A DNA stretch of 35,671 nt, from the IMG/VR virus record IMGVR_UViG_3300032241_001596, positions 1-35,671 of that record; one strand, given 5' to 3'. Within the stretch, counting starts at the first letter, position 1. Each line of letters begins with the position of its first letter. The notes below the pieces were generated by a model. That model was not told the DNA's origin. It worked only from the letters and a program-made list of their open reading frames with translations, and made no database searches. The stretch comes from a virus. The position numbers and the translations under genes are program-made. Positions 1 to 9,670 of the stretch are shown one piece after another.

Positions 1-3000
1 ATATGGTGTAACCCAATTACCAGTTTTACCAAAAACGTAGTCTGATGGTTTAGTTGTTCCAATATTTTTAGAATAACCATAATATTTAGGTTGTCTAATC
101 GTTCTATGTGTTCCGTATTCATCAACATAATTTGCTATTGATGGGTATGTAGTTCCAGTACTTGAGTTGAATGAACTTAAACTAATTGTTCTACCAGAGT
201 AATCATAAAAACAAACGTGTGGTGGAGGTGGTGGACATGTAAAATTAATACCAATATCAATATAAGCAAACCCCATACTAATAGATTTCAAGAAATACTC
301 ACGTTCATCACTATTTGGTAATGGGTTATTGACACCATCACAATCTGGGAAAGTTATTGTTTTAGCATTAGTATATCTTGGTATGTGTGTATATAATGGA
401 CTACCACTATAAGTTAAAACAACAGCATTTGTTGAGTTGTTTTTATAAATAAAATGTGAGTGATCTGGTGTTTGGTAATATGTTGTACCTGATGTAACAA
501 TAATTGTTAATGGTTCAATTGTACCGACACTATTATAAAATGATGTACCAAAAGGATAATTTGCCGCATAAGTTCCTATAGCAGCAACCGTGTTCAGACG
601 ATATAATTCTCCATGATATGTTACAAATACACCATATCTTCTAAGTTTTGTTGTATCTAAATTATACAATAAACTTGTTGATGTTGTGGCACCTGAAGGA
701 CTTGTAATGTTACCTTTGTAATCAGATGTTGTGTAATCTTTATTTGAAATCCACTTGAAAAAATTAAATCCTGTACCACAATATTCTGAATTGGAATATT
801 GAACACCGAAATATTGGTTGATTGTTGGATCGATACCTTTAATTTTTTTACCGATTAAACCTTCCAAACCAACACTGATAGGTGTTGCTTGAATAGATTG
901 TCTTAATGTTCCAACTGAATTTACTGCTGAAGAACCTTCGTAAACTGGTTTTTTAGCAGTCGTTTGGAATTCTGAACCTTCAGTACCTAACCAAGCTAAA
1001 TCATTGTTTTCACCGTGTTTGTAAACAAATTTATTATCAAGATGTGAGCTATTTCTTATCTTTTTACCAGTATTAATTATTGATGTTGCTGGAATAAACT
1101 GTTGTATAAGTTTAACCCAATTAGTATCAAACAACCCAAGGAACTCAAGAGCTTTAGCATTTGTCACATAATCTCCACTTAATTTCAAGAAATCAAAATA
1201 AATTTTTGATAAAGTTGGATATGTAACAATCGTTTTTCTTGTCTCTACAGGTATGTATTTTTCTAATACCTCTCTTAGATATTGATTAAATGTTATTGAA
1301 TTCGGTGTTATTGGATTTGTATATCCAGTGCTCAATGTTGAATCAATATTAATATTATTACTCGCATAATATTCGTATATTGTGTGGTCTATAATTCTAT
1401 CACTTGACAAATAAACCTCAAGTTCTTTTGTATTGATAGACAATCTTGAGTCTTGTTCGTAATAATAAGTTGAGTATACATCAGAGTCATTTTCTCTATA
1501 CAATGGCGTTTCAGTATAAACCCATGATTTTTGGTTATCAAGGGTTCTAAATATATCAAAACCTTTTACACTATCAAAATTTCTGAACGCATCAAGATAT
1601 TTCTTACCAAAGTCATAAGGCCCCACATTTTGGGAATCTTGTGTCAAATATCCGCCAGATTCTTGAAATGCAACATTTGACGGTATTGTAGGATAACCAT
1701 CTCCATCAAAAGGATATACACCAAGTAAAGATGTAGGATCTACAACATTTGATAAATTATAAATTTTGTTTAATTTATCAATCGGATCAACTTTATTTGA
1801 CGCTAAATAAACATATTCATTTATTTCTGTTATATAATCAGGAATACCAGCAATTTTTAAAATGAACTCTATTGATTTTCTGGTTCCTTTTGATTTAAAT
1901 AAATAGAATGCGTTAATAGCAATCCTTCTCCATAATTCAATATCTAATTCAACTGGAGTAATGTCTGAAACTAATTTATAATCCGCCGTGTTGAAAAATG
2001 ACTGTATAAGCGTATCTTGATCTTCTATTTCAAAAGTTTCAAGACCTAACATATGAGCAAAGTTTTTTACTAAAACATCTGGGATATTTTCAACCTTATC
2101 ATATGTTAAATTGGTCATATAGGTTAAGCCGTCAACATATCTTTTAACGTCATCAAAGTATCTACCATATAAGTTAAAAATAATTTGTGCTTTCTTATCT
2201 ACTGTATCAAAATCTTTTAAAGAGTCCGTTGTTAAAAATCTTGATATTAAATTTGTTTTATATGCATCGAAGTCGTCCGATATTGTATTTAGTTGTGTTA
2301 AAAAGTCATCAAACTCAGAATCAAATAAATTTACATTTACTTCATCATATACTGGAAAATATATTGCTGTTTTGTTCAATACAGTATCGCCATTATCATT
2401 TGTTTCAGGCACAACAAATTCAGATTTGTATGCTTGTGTTGTTTCATCATAATTTAATAAAAATTGTCCAAGATCTGATATATTTTGTAAAAATTCATTA
2501 AATTTTTCAGCGGACGGTTTTATATAAAAAAGAACATTTGCTTCATTGTTTGTGTTTAATTTATCTAAGAATGGCCTTCCGTTGGTTGTAATCACCAAAC
2601 CATTAGCTAAATCAGATGTAGATGTTGGTAGTGATACATTAATGATTGGGTATTCTATACCATTGTAATAAATTACAAAATCTGTGTAATTTTTACCGAA
2701 ATTTCTCAATGGGGTAAGCGTAGGATCGTCAACTTTTGTAAGTGATTGTGATGTGTAATCAATTCCAAATGGGTTAAACAGATTACCTATATTAACTTTG
2801 AATGTTGCTCTATTAGTTGCTGTTAAATTAACATAATTAGTTACAGACGGATATAATATTGAAATTGGTGACGCTTTGATACCGCCTGGGAAATCTTGTG
2901 TGATTTCAATAATTGTATTTTTTATTCTCTCTTTTAACGATGAGAATAAAACATAGTTTTCAAGTTTGCGTTTGTCAAACAATATTGTTGCGGTAAGATT

Positions 3001-3462
3001 ACTTTGAACTTTGTTGTTTACAAAATCAACTAATTGTGATGAATTTATCCCAGCCTTTTGACTTATAATGTTGGCTGTGAACTTTTGAGTTGGGTCTGCT
3101 TGAGAAACTTGTGTTGCAGTTGTGTTTTGAACGATATAACTATTACCAATTGTAAAATTGCCAAGAGTAAAAAAAGGATCTCCTTTATCTACCTCAGTTG
3201 TTGAGTTAGCAAATTGTAAACCAACCAATTTATCACCAAAAACGTCTGAACCGAACGCCGCAAGTTTACCTTGTTGAACGTAATATCTTAATGTTTTATC
3301 GTACTCAAGATATGTTGAGCATGGTACATATTTTGTTTGACCGTTAACTATATAAGTTCTGTAACCGCTACAACCTAATTCGGCTGAACGTGTAAGTGCC
3401 TCTTGTGCGGTATCAAATAAATCACCAATTATTGGTGTACTACTAAAACTCAAGTCAGCCAT
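1..3462 (-). CDS. Very large baseplate wedge/tail protein, 3' end outside window (P2 gpI/gp7-like module)
   Basis: The reading frame starts at an ATG that shares one base with the TAA stop of the gene before it (TAATG). It stays open for 1154 codons to the left edge, so the C-terminus is missing. It opens MADLSFSSTPIIGDLF. Around residues 505-545 there is a segment LWRRIAINAFYLFKSKGTRK followed by SIEFILKIAGIP, which resembles the 'R..A..L...KGT' helix of P2 gpI-type tail proteins, the counterparts of the T4 gp7 wedge. Near residue 1083 is a run CPPPPPHVC, a short proline hinge between cysteines. It is the last visible member of the gp25-gp6 baseplate operon, which supports a wedge or peripheral baseplate role. 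The gpI/gp7 link is inferred from motif and position only; the rest of the protein I do not recognise. Confidence 0.75.
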   Translation of the reverse strand, partial: MADLSFSSTPIIGDLFDTAQEALTRSAELGCSGYRTYIVNGQTKYVPCSTYLEYDKTLRYYVQQGKLAAFGSDVFGDKLVGLQFANSTTEVDKGDPFFTLGNFTIGNSYIVQNTTATQVSQADPTQKFTANIISQKAGINSSQLVDFVNNKVQSNLTATILFDKRKLENYVLFSSLKERIKNTIIEITQDFPGGIKASPISILYPSVTNYVNLTATNRATFKVNIGNLFNPFGIDYTSQSLTKVDDPTLTPLRNFGKNYTDFVIYYNGIEYPIINVSLPTSTSDLANGLVITTNGRPFLDKLNTNNEANVLFYIKPSAEKFNEFLQNISDLGQFLLNYDETTQAYKSEFVVPETNDNGDTVLNKTAIYFPVYDEVNVNLFDSEFDDFLTQLNTISDDFDAYKTNLISRFLTTDSLKDFDTVDKKAQIIFNLYGRYFDDVKRYVDGLTYMTNLTYDKVENIPDVLVKNFAHMLGLETFEIEDQDTLIQSFFNTADYKLVSDITPVELDIELWRRIAINAFYLFKSKGTRKSIEFILKIAGIPDYITEINEYVYLASNKVDPIDKLNKIYNLSNVVDPTSLLGVYPFDGDGYPTIPSNVAFQESGGYLTQDSQNVGPYDFGKKYLDAFRNFDSVKGFDIFRTLDNQKSWVYTETPLYRENDSDVYSTYYYEQDSRLSINTKELEVYLSSDRIIDHTIYEYYASNNINIDSTLSTGYTNPITPNSITFNQYLREVLEKYIPVETRKTIVTYPTLSKIYFDFLKLSGDYVTNAKALEFLGLFDTNWVKLIQQFIPATSIINTGKKIRNSSHLDNKFVYKHGENNDLAWLGTEGSEFQTTAKKPVYEGSSAVNSVGTLRQSIQATPISVGLEGLIGKKIKGIDPTINQYFGVQYSNSEYCGTGFNFFKWISNKDYTTSDYKGNITSPSGATTSTSLLYNLDTTKLRRYGVFVTYHGELYRLNTVAAIGTYAANYPFGTSFYNSVGTIEPLTIIVTSGTTYYQTPDHSHFIYKNNSTNAVVLTYSGSPLYTHIPRYTNAKTITFPDCDGVNNPLPNSDEREYFLKSISMGFAYIDIGINFTCPPPPPHVCFYDYSGRTISLSSFNSSTGTTYPSIANYVDEYGTHRTIRQPKYYGYSKNIGTTKPSDYVFGKTGNWVTPY

Positions 3463-4361
3463 TATTGTATAATATTGTTATAAGCTTTCGAAGTATCTAT
3501 AGTTGTTCTTTTACGTCTAACCTCGTATAATTTATTATTTAAATTGTCTCTAATTTCATAAAGATCGTATTGGGCATATATGTTTTTATTTGAGTCATAT
3601 AACGTGTAAATACCATCATCGATAGATTTTGTTTGATCGCCGTATAGTGCGATAGCCAATGAGTCAAGATCATAATTTACAAGCTCAACCTCAAATATTT
3701 CTGGTGCAAAATTGGTATTTGTTATAATAACACTTTGACCTTTTTTACCAATAAAAGGGGTTGCTGTAGGTTTGAAACTTGGAGCCGCATTAGGTGTTAC
3801 AGTACAAAATAACATATTACCTGTATTGTTGTAAATATATTTAATGCTTTTTTGAGAAGAATTAGCTGTATTTACTTGTACTGGTTCAGATATAAATGAG
3901 GATGTTATAATTCTATAAAGATTTCTAACTTTAGTACCATCAGCATTTAAATATTCTACTCTATAACCATCAAGGCCATTATTAGTAAATTTACTAATAT
4001 ATTCAGTTGGTACAGAGTTTCTATCGAAAACTAAACCTTGTACATCCGAATATGTTGCAAGTTGGGCACAATCAGCTATTGTAACCCTTATTTGAGTTGG
4101 TCTTACATATATTGTATAAAATCCTATAGCATTGAATGTTGTTACTGGAAGTTTAAGGTTGTATAATCCACCTAAAACTTCAACGTTTGTACCACCAAGC
4201 GTTGAATTACTATAAACTGGTGTCAAAACATCACTACCATTTAATTGTGTAATTATTTGGTTTTCTGTAGCATTTCTGGTTGGCGTGTATATTACTATAA
4301 CCTCAACATCTATCGGATCCACATCTGCTGGTCTTTTTACACCATAAACTCCTATCGCCAT
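3462..4361 (-). CDS. Baseplate-operon protein of unknown function, 299 aa
   Basis: I do not recognise this protein. It opens MAIGVYGVKRPADVDP and looks rich in beta strands, with many Thr, Asn and Val residues. There is no signal peptide or membrane segment. The C-terminus turns basic (YEVRRKRTT). The gene follows its upstream neighbour after 20 nt, and its stop overlaps the start of the next gene by one base, so translation is probably coupled. Its place in the gp25-gp6 operon makes a virion role, such as a wedge, fibre-attachment or tail-associated protein, the best guess. The start ATG is the only reasonable one and has an A/T-rich leader without a Shine-Dalgarno sequence. Confidence 0.7.
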   Translation of the reverse strand: MAIGVYGVKRPADVDPIDVEVIVIYTPTRNATENQIITQLNGSDVLTPVYSNSTLGGTNVEVLGGLYNLKLPVTTFNAIGFYTIYVRPTQIRVTIADCAQLATYSDVQGLVFDRNSVPTEYISKFTNNGLDGYRVEYLNADGTKVRNLYRIITSSFISEPVQVNTANSSQKSIKYIYNNTGNMLFCTVTPNAAPSFKPTATPFIGKKGQSVIITNTNFAPEIFEVELVNYDLDSLAIALYGDQTKSIDDGIYTLYDSNKNIYAQYDLYEIRDNLNNKLYEVRRKRTTIDTSKAYNNIIQ

Positions 4362-4381
4362 ATTAAAATATTTTTTCTATT

Positions 4382-5371
4382 TTATTTAACATTTTTAAAA
4401 TTGAACCCTTGCGAATTCATTTTATAATAATTTATACCAATTTTCATAAGTTCTGACACCGAAGTAACGTTTTTCAGTCTTATAACTGGTTCGAAAGCGT
4501 TATTTACACCTCTATCAATAAATACTTGATTAAAGATTTTAGGTTCCTCAATTAATCCAGGATATAAAACAACATTTGCATTATTTTGCGGAGTGTCGTC
4601 AGCTCGTCTATACATAAAGGTAGTTGTTCCATCAGGAAAATCAATATATTTTATAGGATAGTTAGAATTAATATACAAAACATATTCAAGATAATCGCCA
4701 ATATTCAAAATCATACCATATTGGTCGGTACCAGATATTTTGATAGGAACATGTATTTTTTTCAAATTTGATGTCGTATTTGTATTTTTCTGGGTTTTGG
4801 ATGAATTTACAGCGTTATTCAACTGACTTATAGAAGAAAATCCTTTGACAGAATTAGTATTATATTTATATGGTGAATTTACATCAACAGATTTTACCAC
4901 ATTTGCAGAATTATAAAAATTTGGCTCAGAAGAATTTGTTATCAAATTTGTATTTGGTTGGTTATTTACATCCAAATCGATATCCGAATAAGAATTATAT
5001 AGGTTACTAAATTTACTTGTGGTTGTACCAGTAACAAAAATATACTTTGTTGTATTAAAATAATTTTTAATATATTCATATGATTTTAAGTCTACAGGCG
5101 TTGTTGTTAAACTTGCTGGTACGGTAGTTTGGTTTACTACTTTTACGTTTAATGTGGCACTATCGTTTTGTGTTGTTGTATAACTATTTAAAACCGATTT
5201 ATCTAATGCGTATCTATTTGGTGAAATTGCTGTATTATATGATTTATCCAGCATATTTTCTATAGTATCAATTGTCAATTTATCAGCATTAATATATGAT
5301 CCAGTTATAGATACAACCGATTCCAAACCAATTAAAATATTATAATCTGTATTTCCTATTAATATTTCCAT
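4382..5371 (-). CDS. Asn/Ser/Thr-rich baseplate-operon protein, 329 aa
   Basis: Function unknown. Residues about 100-205 are low in complexity and rich in Asn, Ser and Thr (for example NSSKTQKNTNTTSNLKK), as in an extended linker of a virion protein. The flanking parts look globular. The C-terminal part (residues about 279-319) has an ordered motif, QVFIDRGVNNAFEPVIRL followed by a helix and INYY. It may be a contact module, but I cannot tie it to a named family. The gene starts 3 nt after the stop of the 845-aa gene and lies 20 nt before the next, so it belongs to the same operon. A structural role in the baseplate is inferred from context. Confidence 0.7.
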   Translation of the reverse strand: MEILIGNTDYNILIGLESVVSITGSYINADKLTIDTIENMLDKSYNTAISPNRYALDKSVLNSYTTTQNDSATLNVKVVNQTTVPASLTTTPVDLKSYEYIKNYFNTTKYIFVTGTTTSKFSNLYNSYSDIDLDVNNQPNTNLITNSSEPNFYNSANVVKSVDVNSPYKYNTNSVKGFSSISQLNNAVNSSKTQKNTNTTSNLKKIHVPIKISGTDQYGMILNIGDYLEYVLYINSNYPIKYIDFPDGTTTFMYRRADDTPQNNANVVLYPGLIEEPKIFNQVFIDRGVNNAFEPVIRLKNVTSVSELMKIGINYYKMNSQGFNFKNVK

Positions 5372-5374
5372 ATC

Positions 5375-7912
5375 TTAGCTCAATTTAAGCGTATAATTTA
5401 TTGGAATACTATACTCCATCTTATTTTTAGCTGAATCTTTCAACTCCAAATTAAGATTAGCTGTTATTGTAATTTCATTATATGGGTTATAAATAAAGTA
5501 TGCGGCAAATTCACCAAGAAAAAAATTAAGATTTATATCTATACTATCATTTGGTTTTATTGATGTGGTATTTTCGAATTCGTACTCCGCAGTTATACCC
5601 AACATGAAAGTTCTAAGATTACCAATTTCTGATTGCACTGAATAATTATTGGTATCTTTAACTATATTGTTTTGTATATAATTGGTAAGACCTTGTAACG
5701 TACTACCAGTTGTAATTCCTGAATTTCTATATTCGAATTCATAATATTTTGTCAAATCAGAGTTACTATAATTAGTATTAAGCGATGTAAAATCGATATC
5801 ATTTGACAAATGTTGTGTCAAGTTAACAGAGCCAGGAAAATTAGTTTTAAATTTATTTAAGATATAATCACTATACCCTATTATATTATCACCACCATAT
5901 ACAAGAAAAAATAGTTTCTGCAACATTTTATCACTACTTAAATAATAATCAAACAATCGATTCAAATCATCCAAATCTGTTAGGTCAATATTAAAGATAT
6001 TATTATTATTATAAGCATCATTATTTATTGTTGCGTTTTGAATTGCATCATCAATAAGATTTTGTAAAGTTTGGCCATTTGGGATTACATAATAAACCCA
6101 ATTATAATTTTCATCATATGACTTATAATAATTTTTATTTATATAATCTGCCAGCCCATTCAAGACACTTGAATCTTCTCTATACGTATTTATCAAAGAA
6201 TCGTCTGAGATGAAAGCAGTAAATTGATCTGAAAAAAGATTATTTTTTGTAGTATATATATCAGAATATGTAATATATGATTCTGCAATAATTCTTTTTT
6301 TATTGTATTTGTCTATTGAATAGACGTTATTATCATTAAAAACAATTTGTTGGGTGTTACCTGGCAACTGGTAATTATCAAGATATTGTAATGGATTATG
6401 ATTTATAGTGCAATTACTAAGTGACAATTTATTTATATAAAAACTATCTGAAGTTCCATTATTTGTTATTTTTATACTATCTATCAAATGTTCATAGCAA
6501 TTTACATCTATAGTTGTTTCACCAACATTTTGATAACTAATAATTTTATTTGTAAAAGGGAACATTTTTTTGATGGATATACATGATTGATTATTCACCA
6601 AATTATTCTTTAATGTTGTTTTTATGAACCCAGATGTTTTATCATCATTAATTACAATATGTTTACCAATACTTCTGTTTGCTATATTAACATCATAATC
6701 AAAATCAGATATTTGGGAAAAATAATTATTTATTTGATCATTATCTAAATACAATAACTGATTAGTATCTGGTATTTGAATATTTGTTTTATTAACAGAC
6801 GGTTTGAATATTCGTGTATTATCAACAGTGGTAATTATTGGTTCATTTAAATTTATAGGTCTTGTATTGGGTACAAGTTTACCAGCCCAATAATCATCGT
6901 AATATAATTGGTAAAGATCAATATCATATGCCTCAATTATATAATCGCCAATAGCCTCGTTATACTCATATATACCATATGTTTTATTATTATAATTGAA
7001 CATATAATTCAAGTATTCATTTTTGTGATTAAAAGTTGTTTGAGATTGTACACCTTTTTTTTGCGGACTATGTATTGAAGATGGGATTAATGGAATTTTA
7101 TTACCAGAAAGGGCATCCCAAAAACTGAACTTCACATAAAAACTTTGTGTTGTATAACTATTCAAAAAATTAATTGAGAAACCTTCTACACCATCGATTA
7201 AAGAGAACGATGGTCTTGCTTGATAAATCCCATTTACAGATTGTTCATGATACATATATCTATCATTAACAAAAATTGGTATGAACATGATTCTTTTTTG
7301 GGTTGTTGGAATTGGTGTTGTATAGAATTCCATAGTCAAAAAAGAGTTATATAGGAAAGCCGATTTACTAAAACCATTTATATCATTTTTCCACGTTTCG
7401 ATTTTTTGAGAAAATGGAAATGTAAAAGAATCATAAAATAATGGTAAACCACTCTGTAATGGTTTAATTTTTATAAACTCCTCGATTGGATTAGTAACTA
7501 AATATGGTCTTGTGATATTGATTTGTTGTGGTGTTAAATTAGCATCAAGTGGCGTTAATGGTGCCAAATTATTGTTATCCTGTTTAATTTCATATGGGTT
7601 CAATATAGTAATATTAGTATCTAATATACTCTTAGCCGAACTCAGATATGTTGAGAATGCTGGTTCAATATTCTTAACTATATCTGGATTCAAATCCATA
7701 TTTTTAAATGACAAAAAATATGTAAATAAATTTATAGTGTTAGATTTTGGCTTAAAATTATATATCTCACTGTCAAAAATAGCATTGATTGTTTTATCAA
7801 CAGCTTTATTCAAAAGATTTTGGTAATAAAAATCCGTATCCGAACTTTGATCTTGATTTGTTATATTGGCAACAACATTCAAATCTATATTATTTAATAC
7901 TGATGTTAGCAT
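5375..7912 (-). CDS. Large baseplate-operon protein of unknown function, 845 aa
   Basis: The protein opens MLTSVLNNIDLNVVANI, is very rich in Asn, Tyr, Ile and Asp, and ends with beta-strand-like segments (ITANLNLELKD, IPINYTLKLS). There is no signal peptide, membrane segment or catalytic motif that I can name. Its ATG overlaps the stop of the 587-aa gene by 7 nt (ATGCTAA), a typical coupled arrangement. The stop is 3 nt before the next start. The length, composition and operon position suggest a virion structural protein, perhaps a wedge or tail-fibre-network component. This is inference from context, not homology. Confidence 0.7.
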   Translation of the reverse strand: MLTSVLNNIDLNVVANITNQDQSSDTDFYYQNLLNKAVDKTINAIFDSEIYNFKPKSNTINLFTYFLSFKNMDLNPDIVKNIEPAFSTYLSSAKSILDTNITILNPYEIKQDNNNLAPLTPLDANLTPQQINITRPYLVTNPIEEFIKIKPLQSGLPLFYDSFTFPFSQKIETWKNDINGFSKSAFLYNSFLTMEFYTTPIPTTQKRIMFIPIFVNDRYMYHEQSVNGIYQARPSFSLIDGVEGFSINFLNSYTTQSFYVKFSFWDALSGNKIPLIPSSIHSPQKKGVQSQTTFNHKNEYLNYMFNYNNKTYGIYEYNEAIGDYIIEAYDIDLYQLYYDDYWAGKLVPNTRPINLNEPIITTVDNTRIFKPSVNKTNIQIPDTNQLLYLDNDQINNYFSQISDFDYDVNIANRSIGKHIVINDDKTSGFIKTTLKNNLVNNQSCISIKKMFPFTNKIISYQNVGETTIDVNCYEHLIDSIKITNNGTSDSFYINKLSLSNCTINHNPLQYLDNYQLPGNTQQIVFNDNNVYSIDKYNKKRIIAESYITYSDIYTTKNNLFSDQFTAFISDDSLINTYREDSSVLNGLADYINKNYYKSYDENYNWVYYVIPNGQTLQNLIDDAIQNATINNDAYNNNNIFNIDLTDLDDLNRLFDYYLSSDKMLQKLFFLVYGGDNIIGYSDYILNKFKTNFPGSVNLTQHLSNDIDFTSLNTNYSNSDLTKYYEFEYRNSGITTGSTLQGLTNYIQNNIVKDTNNYSVQSEIGNLRTFMLGITAEYEFENTTSIKPNDSIDINLNFFLGEFAAYFIYNPYNEITITANLNLELKDSAKNKMEYSIPINYTLKLS

Positions 7913-9669
7913 GGTTTATCTGTATATGTTTGGAATGGATTATTATCAAGGTTTTGTTGGTTTGTTGTATCACCAATTAGTGTATCAGTTATAGAATTTA
8001 AATCATTTATAAGATTGTTCAAATCATTTATTCCGCCATTGTTCAATAAATCTGCCTGGCTAATATCGTTGATATTCAAATCGTATTTTGTTGTTTTATT
8101 TTTTTCAATATTCAAAATAAAGTTAATATTATTAAAAACATAATATGAATTATTCATGAATGGAAAATCAACAGTAACACCATTTTCATCAGCAACGCCA
8201 ATATCATAAAGATCCCTCCATAAATATGTTTTTTTGGTTAAACTATATGATGCGTAATCTGGCATATTCAATACATTATTACCAGTTTCAACATAGCTCG
8301 ATAAATGTTTTATTGTTATATTTGTGAACGGATTATAGTGAAATAGAACATCATTATGTATAAATCTATGATACATAGGTGTTATTTCGGTTTCTGTTAA
8401 ATTTTCAAGACTGTATTCACATAATGATATCATGTGTATATCACCAACTTTAGGTTTTGATGCTAATAACGTGGTTTTAGCTGGTGATACCATTTCAAAC
8501 CCATCTGAATCGGTTGTGAATTCTATTAAATTATAAAAATTTGCTTCAACATCACCAAAAGTTGCATCGCTTGTACTACCGTTTTTGAATACCCCTATAT
8601 ACAAATTATTTAATGGATAATTTAAATTATCTCTTAATAAATCTGTATTTATTGTTTGTTTAAAAATGAAATTTTCATTAATACTACCGTAAGTTGATTG
8701 GGAAAATGCACAATCATCAAAATTATCAAGAACCGCCAAAACCTGTGCTTTCTTCACATAATATTCTAATATTTCATTGTTTTGTATTTTTCTTATGAAA
8801 TAACTTGGTTTTGCAACTTTATATATACTTGGTCTATTTGATACAAAGTTTTCTATATCTACAGGTGTAAATTTAAAATCTATATTTCTTATACTAAATT
8901 TTAATGTGTTAGTTGTTGTAGTAGAAACTTTTTGAGTATTATTGATTAAAAATGATTGTAGCTTTTTTGGACTAACATTTACCTTTATATTGTTATAACC
9001 ATTTTCAGCATTCATCAAAGCAACATTATTCAATGGTGAATATACTTTGGTTGGTGTAATAAATTTATTATAATTAAATGATGCGTTAACCGTTATAAGA
9101 TTACCATTAACACTTGTTATTTCATATATACCTGAACCTAAATATTGAGCATTATTTGGATCTGTATTTGTTATATACACACTGTCACCTTGGGAAAAAT
9201 TATGACCAAGATATAATAAAAAACCAGCTGTATTATCTTTAAGACTTTGAGTTTTTGTTAAAGCAGGTAAACCATTATTTAGATCGTATGTGACATCATT
9301 TTTAACATTATTCAATATTTTTTGACCTTTAAATCCGTTATCTTGAATAGGTTGTAACAACACAACACTCCAATTCTGGTTTGTAAAATCCAATAAGTTT
9401 TTATTGATGGTTATTGGTGTTACCGCAACTGGTTTGGATGATTTATTTACAGGATTGGTATTAATGATTGGGTTAATTTTACCATATATTCTAAAATTAT
9501 TAGAGGATTGTTTTTCTAATATAAATTGACTGTCTTGACTAATCTCCAGAAATAAATTTGTTTCTATAGTATTAGATGACGGTTGTTCCAATATAAGTCT
9601 TGTACTCAAATCAACATTTGAGTTTGCCGTGCTTTTATACTGTCCTAATACTTCTGTTAAATTATCCAT
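7906..9669 (-). CDS. Baseplate-operon protein of unknown function, 587 aa (start moved 30 nt in)
   Basis: The longest open frame begins at 9699, but that start would overlap the upstream gene by 29 nt. The ATG at 9669 (MDNLTEVLGQ) lies one base after the upstream TAA, giving TAATATG. The same junction occurs between the gp6-like gene and the 766-aa gene, so I prefer it. The protein is probably beta-rich; residues about 482-519 contain YLWRDLYDIGVADENG and DFPFMNNSYYVFNN, a motif with conserved aromatic character that I cannot assign. The C-terminus is an Asn/Asp-rich tail. It overlaps the following gene by 7 nt. A structural baseplate role is inferred from the operon. Confidence 0.7.
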   Translation of the reverse strand: MDNLTEVLGQYKSTANSNVDLSTRLILEQPSSNTIETNLFLEISQDSQFILEKQSSNNFRIYGKINPIINTNPVNKSSKPVAVTPITINKNLLDFTNQNWSVVLLQPIQDNGFKGQKILNNVKNDVTYDLNNGLPALTKTQSLKDNTAGFLLYLGHNFSQGDSVYITNTDPNNAQYLGSGIYEITSVNGNLITVNASFNYNKFITPTKVYSPLNNVALMNAENGYNNIKVNVSPKKLQSFLINNTQKVSTTTTNTLKFSIRNIDFKFTPVDIENFVSNRPSIYKVAKPSYFIRKIQNNEILEYYVKKAQVLAVLDNFDDCAFSQSTYGSINENFIFKQTINTDLLRDNLNYPLNNLYIGVFKNGSTSDATFGDVEANFYNLIEFTTDSDGFEMVSPAKTTLLASKPKVGDIHMISLCEYSLENLTETEITPMYHRFIHNDVLFHYNPFTNITIKHLSSYVETGNNVLNMPDYASYSLTKKTYLWRDLYDIGVADENGVTVDFPFMNNSYYVFNNINFILNIEKNKTTKYDLNINDISQADLLNNGGINDLNNLINDLNSITDTLIGDTTNQQNLDNNPFQTYTDKPC

Positions 9670-9670
9670 A

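Noticed and set aside
2187-2501. Plus-strand open frame of 104 codons
   Set aside because: It lies wholly inside the long minus-strand gene that runs off the left edge. Its Leu/His/Ile-rich composition is that of an antisense shadow.
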